A program made the position numbers and the translations under genes. Below, in pieces: positions 62,001 to 64,000 of a DNA stretch of 64,000 nucleotides (the first letter of the stretch is position 1; every line of letters starts with the position of its first letter). The notes beneath the pieces were generated by a model. It had not been told where the DNA came from. It saw nothing but the letters and a program-made list of their open reading frames with translations, and searched no databases. The stretch covers positions 425,780 to 489,779 of the forward strand of contig NZ_LMOD01000002.1 in the NCBI RefSeq assembly GCF_001423485.1, read 5' to 3'. Origin of the DNA: Microbacterium sp. Leaf320 (GTDB lineage Bacteria; Actinomycetota; Actinomycetes; Actinomycetales; Microbacteriaceae).

Positions 62001-62666
62001 ATGGCTTCTTCCCCCTACTCCTGCGTACTCTGGGACGTCGACGGCACTATCGCCGACGCGTCGGTCGGCATCCTCCGTCGACTGAATGTCGCCCTCACCC
62101 ACTTCGGGCACCCGGCGCCGACACGCGAGGAGCTGGTGCACTGGATCGGCCCGCCGATGTTCCAGTCGTTCCAGGCGCAGGCGGGAATGACTCCCGAGCA
62201 GTCCGCCGAGGCCGTGGCGTTCTACCGGACGCTCGGCAAGGCCGACGGCTACACGACCGACGTCGCCACCTACCCCGGCGTGCCCGAGATCATCCGCGAC
62301 CTGCACGCCGCCGGTGTGCCGCAGGCGACCGCGAGCTCGAAGCCCGAGATCCAGGTCGACGCGATCATCGACTTCTTCGAACTGCGCCCGTACTTCCTCA
62401 CGACGGTCGGTGCGACTCCCGACGAGTCGACCCTCGCATCGAAGACCGACATCGTGGCCGAGGCCCTGCGTCGGCTCGCCGAGCGAGGTGCGGACGTGTC
62501 ACGGCCGGTGCTCATCGGGGACCGCCACCACGACGTCGAGGGCGGCAACGCGAACGGCGTGCCCGTGATCTTCGTCGAGTGGGGCTTCAGCGACGCACAC
62601 GAAGGCGACGAGGCCGCGTTCCGCGCTGCATCTGCCGACGAGTTGCGTGCACTGCTGCTCAGCTGA
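62001..62666 (+). CDS. HAD-superfamily phosphatase (phosphoglycolate phosphatase-like)
   Basis: Protein of 221 residues. HAD motif I is LWDVDGTIADAS, with nucleophile and acid Asp. A helical cap follows (FQAQAGMTPEQSAEAVAFYR), then motif II in TASSKPE, motif III Lys in LASKTDIV and motif IV LIGDRHHDVEGG. The cap type and size match Gph/PpaX-like members acting on small phosphate esters. It is read from its own leaderless promoter 63 bp after nucS. Confidence 0.88.
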   Translation: MASSPYSCVLWDVDGTIADASVGILRRLNVALTHFGHPAPTREELVHWIGPPMFQSFQAQAGMTPEQSAEAVAFYRTLGKADGYTTDVATYPGVPEIIRDLHAAGVPQATASSKPEIQVDAIIDFFELRPYFLTTVGATPDESTLASKTDIVAEALRRLAERGADVSRPVLIGDRHHDVEGGNANGVPVIFVEWGFSDAHEGDEAAFRAASADELRALLLS

Positions 62667-62693
62667 CCGCCGAGGCCGGCCCCCGGAAAGCAC

Positions 62694-62746
62694 AGAACTC
62701 CCTGCCGGAGGTCGCAGCGAGTGCGGATCCCCGGTCAGGGAGTTCT
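62694..62746. terminator. Bidirectional hairpin between HAD and cold-shock genes
   Basis: AGAACTCCCTG (62694-62704) pairs with CAGGGAGTTCT (62736-62746); an inner CCGG/CCGG match shortens the loop. It lies between two convergent stop codons and can serve both. Confidence 0.75.
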
Positions 62747-62760
62747 ATGGACGTCCGCTC

Positions 62761-62967
62761 TCAGAGCGGACGGATGTTCTCAGCCTGCAGGCCCTTGGGG
62801 CCCTGCGCCACGTCGAACTCGACTCGCTGGTTCTCTTCGAGAGAGCGGTAGCCGGATGACTCGATGGCGGAGTAGTGCGCGAAAACGTCAGCGCCGCCGT
62901 CGTCGGGGGAGATGAAGCCGAAGCCCTTCTCCGAGTTGAACCACTTAACCGTGCCCTGGGTGCTCAT
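62761..62967 (-). CDS. Cold-shock domain protein
   Basis: Single-domain RNA chaperone of 68 residues. RNP1 is KGFGFI and RNP2 is DVFAHYSAI; the start [19 protein letters not shown] is typical of CspA. It binds single-stranded RNA and DNA. The region upstream to about 63.5 kb is non-coding and structured. A long leader is possible, but the 6C-like RNA terminator lies about 170 bp upstream on the same strand. Confidence 0.95.
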   Translation of the reverse strand: MSTQGTVKWFNSEKGFGFISPDDGGADVFAHYSAIESSGYRSLEENQRVEFDVAQGPKGLQAENIRPL

Positions 62968-63137
62968 GTACTGCCTGTTCTGCTGGAAAGAAGCCGACGC
63001 AGGATGCCCCGACGTGCTCCACGCTAGTGGAGCACGCGCTGAGCGGAAGTCCCGAGGTCAGCCCGTAACCCAAATGTTGCATGAGCGGTAATCATCGGTC
63101 ACACGCGCGGCACTCGTCTCGACAACGAGTGGTGCCC

Positions 63138-63203
63138 GAAAAATGGTGTGGCCCTCACCGCGGGGGGAGCGATGAGGGCCAAAGACGACCGGAGGGTGCG
63201 TCA
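63138..63203 (-). ncRNA. Candidate 6C-type small RNA with C-rich loops
   Basis: On the minus strand a promoter (TAGGCT, 63210-63215) is followed by about 65 nt. First comes a weak hairpin with loop GCACCCTCCG. Then a strong stem GGCCCTCA/TGAGGGCC (63150-63157 with 63173-63180) encloses a loop with six consecutive C (GCTCCCCCCGC). Then ATTTTT (63139-63144) looks like a terminator tail. Two stem-loops with C-rich loops are the definition of the actinobacterial 6C RNA class (Rfam-type knowledge). The class assignment is by eye. Confidence 0.6.
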
Positions 63204-63209
63204 GATTCC

Positions 63210-63255
63210 AGCCTAACCCCTCCGAGACCCTTTTGTCCCCCATATGGGGGACAAA
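63210..63255 (-). promoter_or_regulatory. Promoter of the 6C-like RNA with a perfect 24-bp palindrome
   Basis: The minus-strand -10 TAGGCT (63210-63215) is 17 bp from a -35-like GGACAA (63233-63238). The -35 lies within a perfect 24-bp palindrome at 63232-63255 with half-site TTTGTCCCCCAT and its mirror. A regulator bound there would cover the -35. The palindrome is unrelated in sequence to the LexA-type GAAC-N4-GTTC box. Confidence 0.6.
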
Positions 63256-63286
63256 TCGGAAAAAATTTGAATGACGTGTGGTCAGC

Positions 63287-63332
63287 GGCCCTCTCGAGCA
63301 GCCCGTTGGGGACGGAACCGCTCGAGAGGGCC
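63287..63332. other. Stem-loop with 12-bp perfect arms
   Basis: GGCCCTCTCGAG (63287-63298) pairs with CTCGAGAGGGCC (63321-63332) around a 22-nt loop. On the minus strand an A/T run with six T (near 63260-63266) follows some 20 nt later, so it may end a leftward transcript that starts near 63.43 kb. The GGCCCTC arm sequence is shared with the 6C-like hairpin. Confidence 0.6.
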
Positions 63333-63337
63333 CAATC

Positions 63338-63418
63338 GCGTGCACGGATCGCCTTTGCCTCTGGGGAAGGCAGCCCGTCATCTGGGGTGGACGGAGACGA
63401 TCAATCCCCTGTGCACGC
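63338..63418. ncRNA. Structured non-coding segment, possible RNA of unknown class
   Basis: A long-range stem is formed by GCGTGCAC/GTGCACGC (63338-63345 with 63411-63418), extended by GATCG/CGATC (63347-63351 with 63398-63402). Inside are two hairpins: GCCT/AGGC with loop CTGGGGA (63357-63371), and CCGTC/GACGG with loop ATCTGGGGTG (63375-63394). Both loops share CTGGGG (CCCCAG on the other strand). The strand is undecided; I match it to no known riboswitch. Confidence 0.35.
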
Positions 63419-63529
63419 ACCTTCACACTAGGGGAGCCTGCTCCGCGACGCCATGGGGGTTGACCTCGGGCGATCTCGGTGAAGGCCTTTCGCCCGGTCG
63501 CGCGGAGATTCCGCGAGTAGCCTGGGTCG

Positions 63530-64000
63530 GTGACCATGCTGAACAAAGACATGACGCTGTGCATCTCGCTGTCCGCGCGCCCGAGCAACAACGGAACCCG
63601 ATTCCATAACTTCCTCTACGAGGAGCTGGGGTTGAACTGGATCTACAAGGCGTTCGCACCGACCGACCTCGGACAGGCGATCGCCGGCGTGCGCGGCCTC
63701 GGCATCCGCGGATGCGCGATCTCGATGCCCTACAAAGAGGACGTGATCGCACTCGTCGACCGCATGGACCCGTCGGCCACCGCGATCGACTCGGTCAACA
63801 CCATCGTGAACGACAACGGCGTGCTCACGGCCTACAACACCGACTACAGCGCGATCGCCCAGCTGATCGAGCGGAACACTCTCGACCCGTCGTCATCCGT
63901 GCTGCTTCGCGGTTCCGGCGGTATGGCGAAGGCGACGGCCGCTGCCTTCCGTGACGCCGGATTCTCGCGCGTCACCATCGCGGCGCGCAACGAGGAGCGC
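63530..64000 (+). CDS. Shikimate 5-dehydrogenase-like protein (partial)
   Basis: The right edge cuts the gene after 157 codons. The substrate-binding half has LCISLSARPSNNGTRFHNFLYEELGL, a variant of the usual S-x-S-P-x-x-HN segment, the catalytic Lys in AISMPYKEDV and Asp in AYNTDYSAI. The NADP loop starts VLLRGSGGMAKATAAAF. The GTG at 63530 sits 6 nt after TAGCCT, so it is likely leaderless; ATG at 63536 is the alternative. The unusual N-terminal motif suggests a YdiB-like or specialised paralogue rather than the main AroE. Confidence 0.85.
   Translation, partial: MTMLNKDMTLCISLSARPSNNGTRFHNFLYEELGLNWIYKAFAPTDLGQAIAGVRGLGIRGCAISMPYKEDVIALVDRMDPSATAIDSVNTIVNDNGVLTAYNTDYSAIAQLIERNTLDPSSSVLLRGSGGMAKATAAAFRDAGFSRVTIAARNEER

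Noticed and set aside
63058..63591. A 177-codon minus-strand frame upstream of cspA
   Set aside because: It runs through the hairpins, the palindrome and the 6C-like RNA, has no ribosome site and no recognisable protein pattern. Non-coding structure explains the region better.

Overview
This is a G+C-rich actinobacterial chromosome segment. Codon use is strongly GC-biased. Three things point to the actinobacteria: NucS/EndoMS mismatch repair, DUF2510 membrane proteins, and many leaderless genes whose -10 box (TAGGCT-like) ends 6-7 nt before the start codon. The overall style fits Microbacteriaceae, probably Microbacterium; that genus assignment is inference from gene content. The window is densely coded. 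I saw no rRNA, tRNA, CRISPR array, prophage or classical insertion sequence. Both window ends cut genes.

Layout. 1-3.2 kb: glycine betaine/choline-type ABC importer (binding protein cut by the left edge). 3.3-9 kb: DUF427 protein, flavin disulfide oxidoreductase, an MFS exporter behind a MerR-type 19-bp-spacer promoter, a DUF2510 protein and a lactonase. 9-11.7 kb: purA and an EamA permease. 11.7-15.3 kb: a two-gene unit of a receptor-type cyclase and an MscS channel with a cyclic-nucleotide-binding-like tail; both lack key residues of their catalytic or ligand sites. 17.2-23.6 kb: MoxR/DUF58/vWA (Bat-like) operon. 23.6-24.3 kb: VapBC-type toxin-antitoxin. 25.9-28.6 kb: HxlR-controlled quinone reductase and MFS exporter. 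28.7-30.1 kb: argG with a 22-bp terminator stem. 30.3-33.8 kb: TetR, a pseudo-ABC ATPase and a YhgE/Pip membrane protein. 34-36.7 kb: penicillin-acylase-family hydrolase. 38.9-40.1 kb: an AbiEi/DUF559 nuclease gene bracketed by two 85-bp palindromic repeats. 41-47.4 kb: mrp (mnhABCDEFG) Na+/H+ antiporter operon. 47.6-56.7 kb: fucoside utilisation locus with two divergent GH29 fucosidases, an ABC sugar importer, an enolase-superfamily dehydratase, an aldo/keto reductase, a GntR regulator and a RhaM-type mutarotase. 58.4-60.7 kb: LacI regulator and divergent MFS transporter sharing a perfect 16-bp operator. 61.2-64 kb: nucS, a HAD phosphatase, a cold-shock gene, a structured non-coding region with a 6C-like small RNA, and the start of a shikimate-dehydrogenase-like gene cut by the right edge.

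Main observations. (1) Three copies of an exactly 85-bp element with about 18-bp terminal inverted repeats; two copies bracket the AbiEi/DUF559 gene so closely that its reading frame opens in one repeat and closes in the other, which resembles a REPIN/RAYT-type arrangement built on a different nuclease. (2) A second, 71-bp family of nested inverted repeats at two intergenic sites, one with its left arm amplified in tandem. (3) The cyclase/MscS pair with parallel loss of catalytic and ligand-binding residues. (4) A candidate 6C-type small RNA whose promoter carries a perfect 24-bp palindrome. (5) A fucose locus whose genes imply a non-phosphorylating route.
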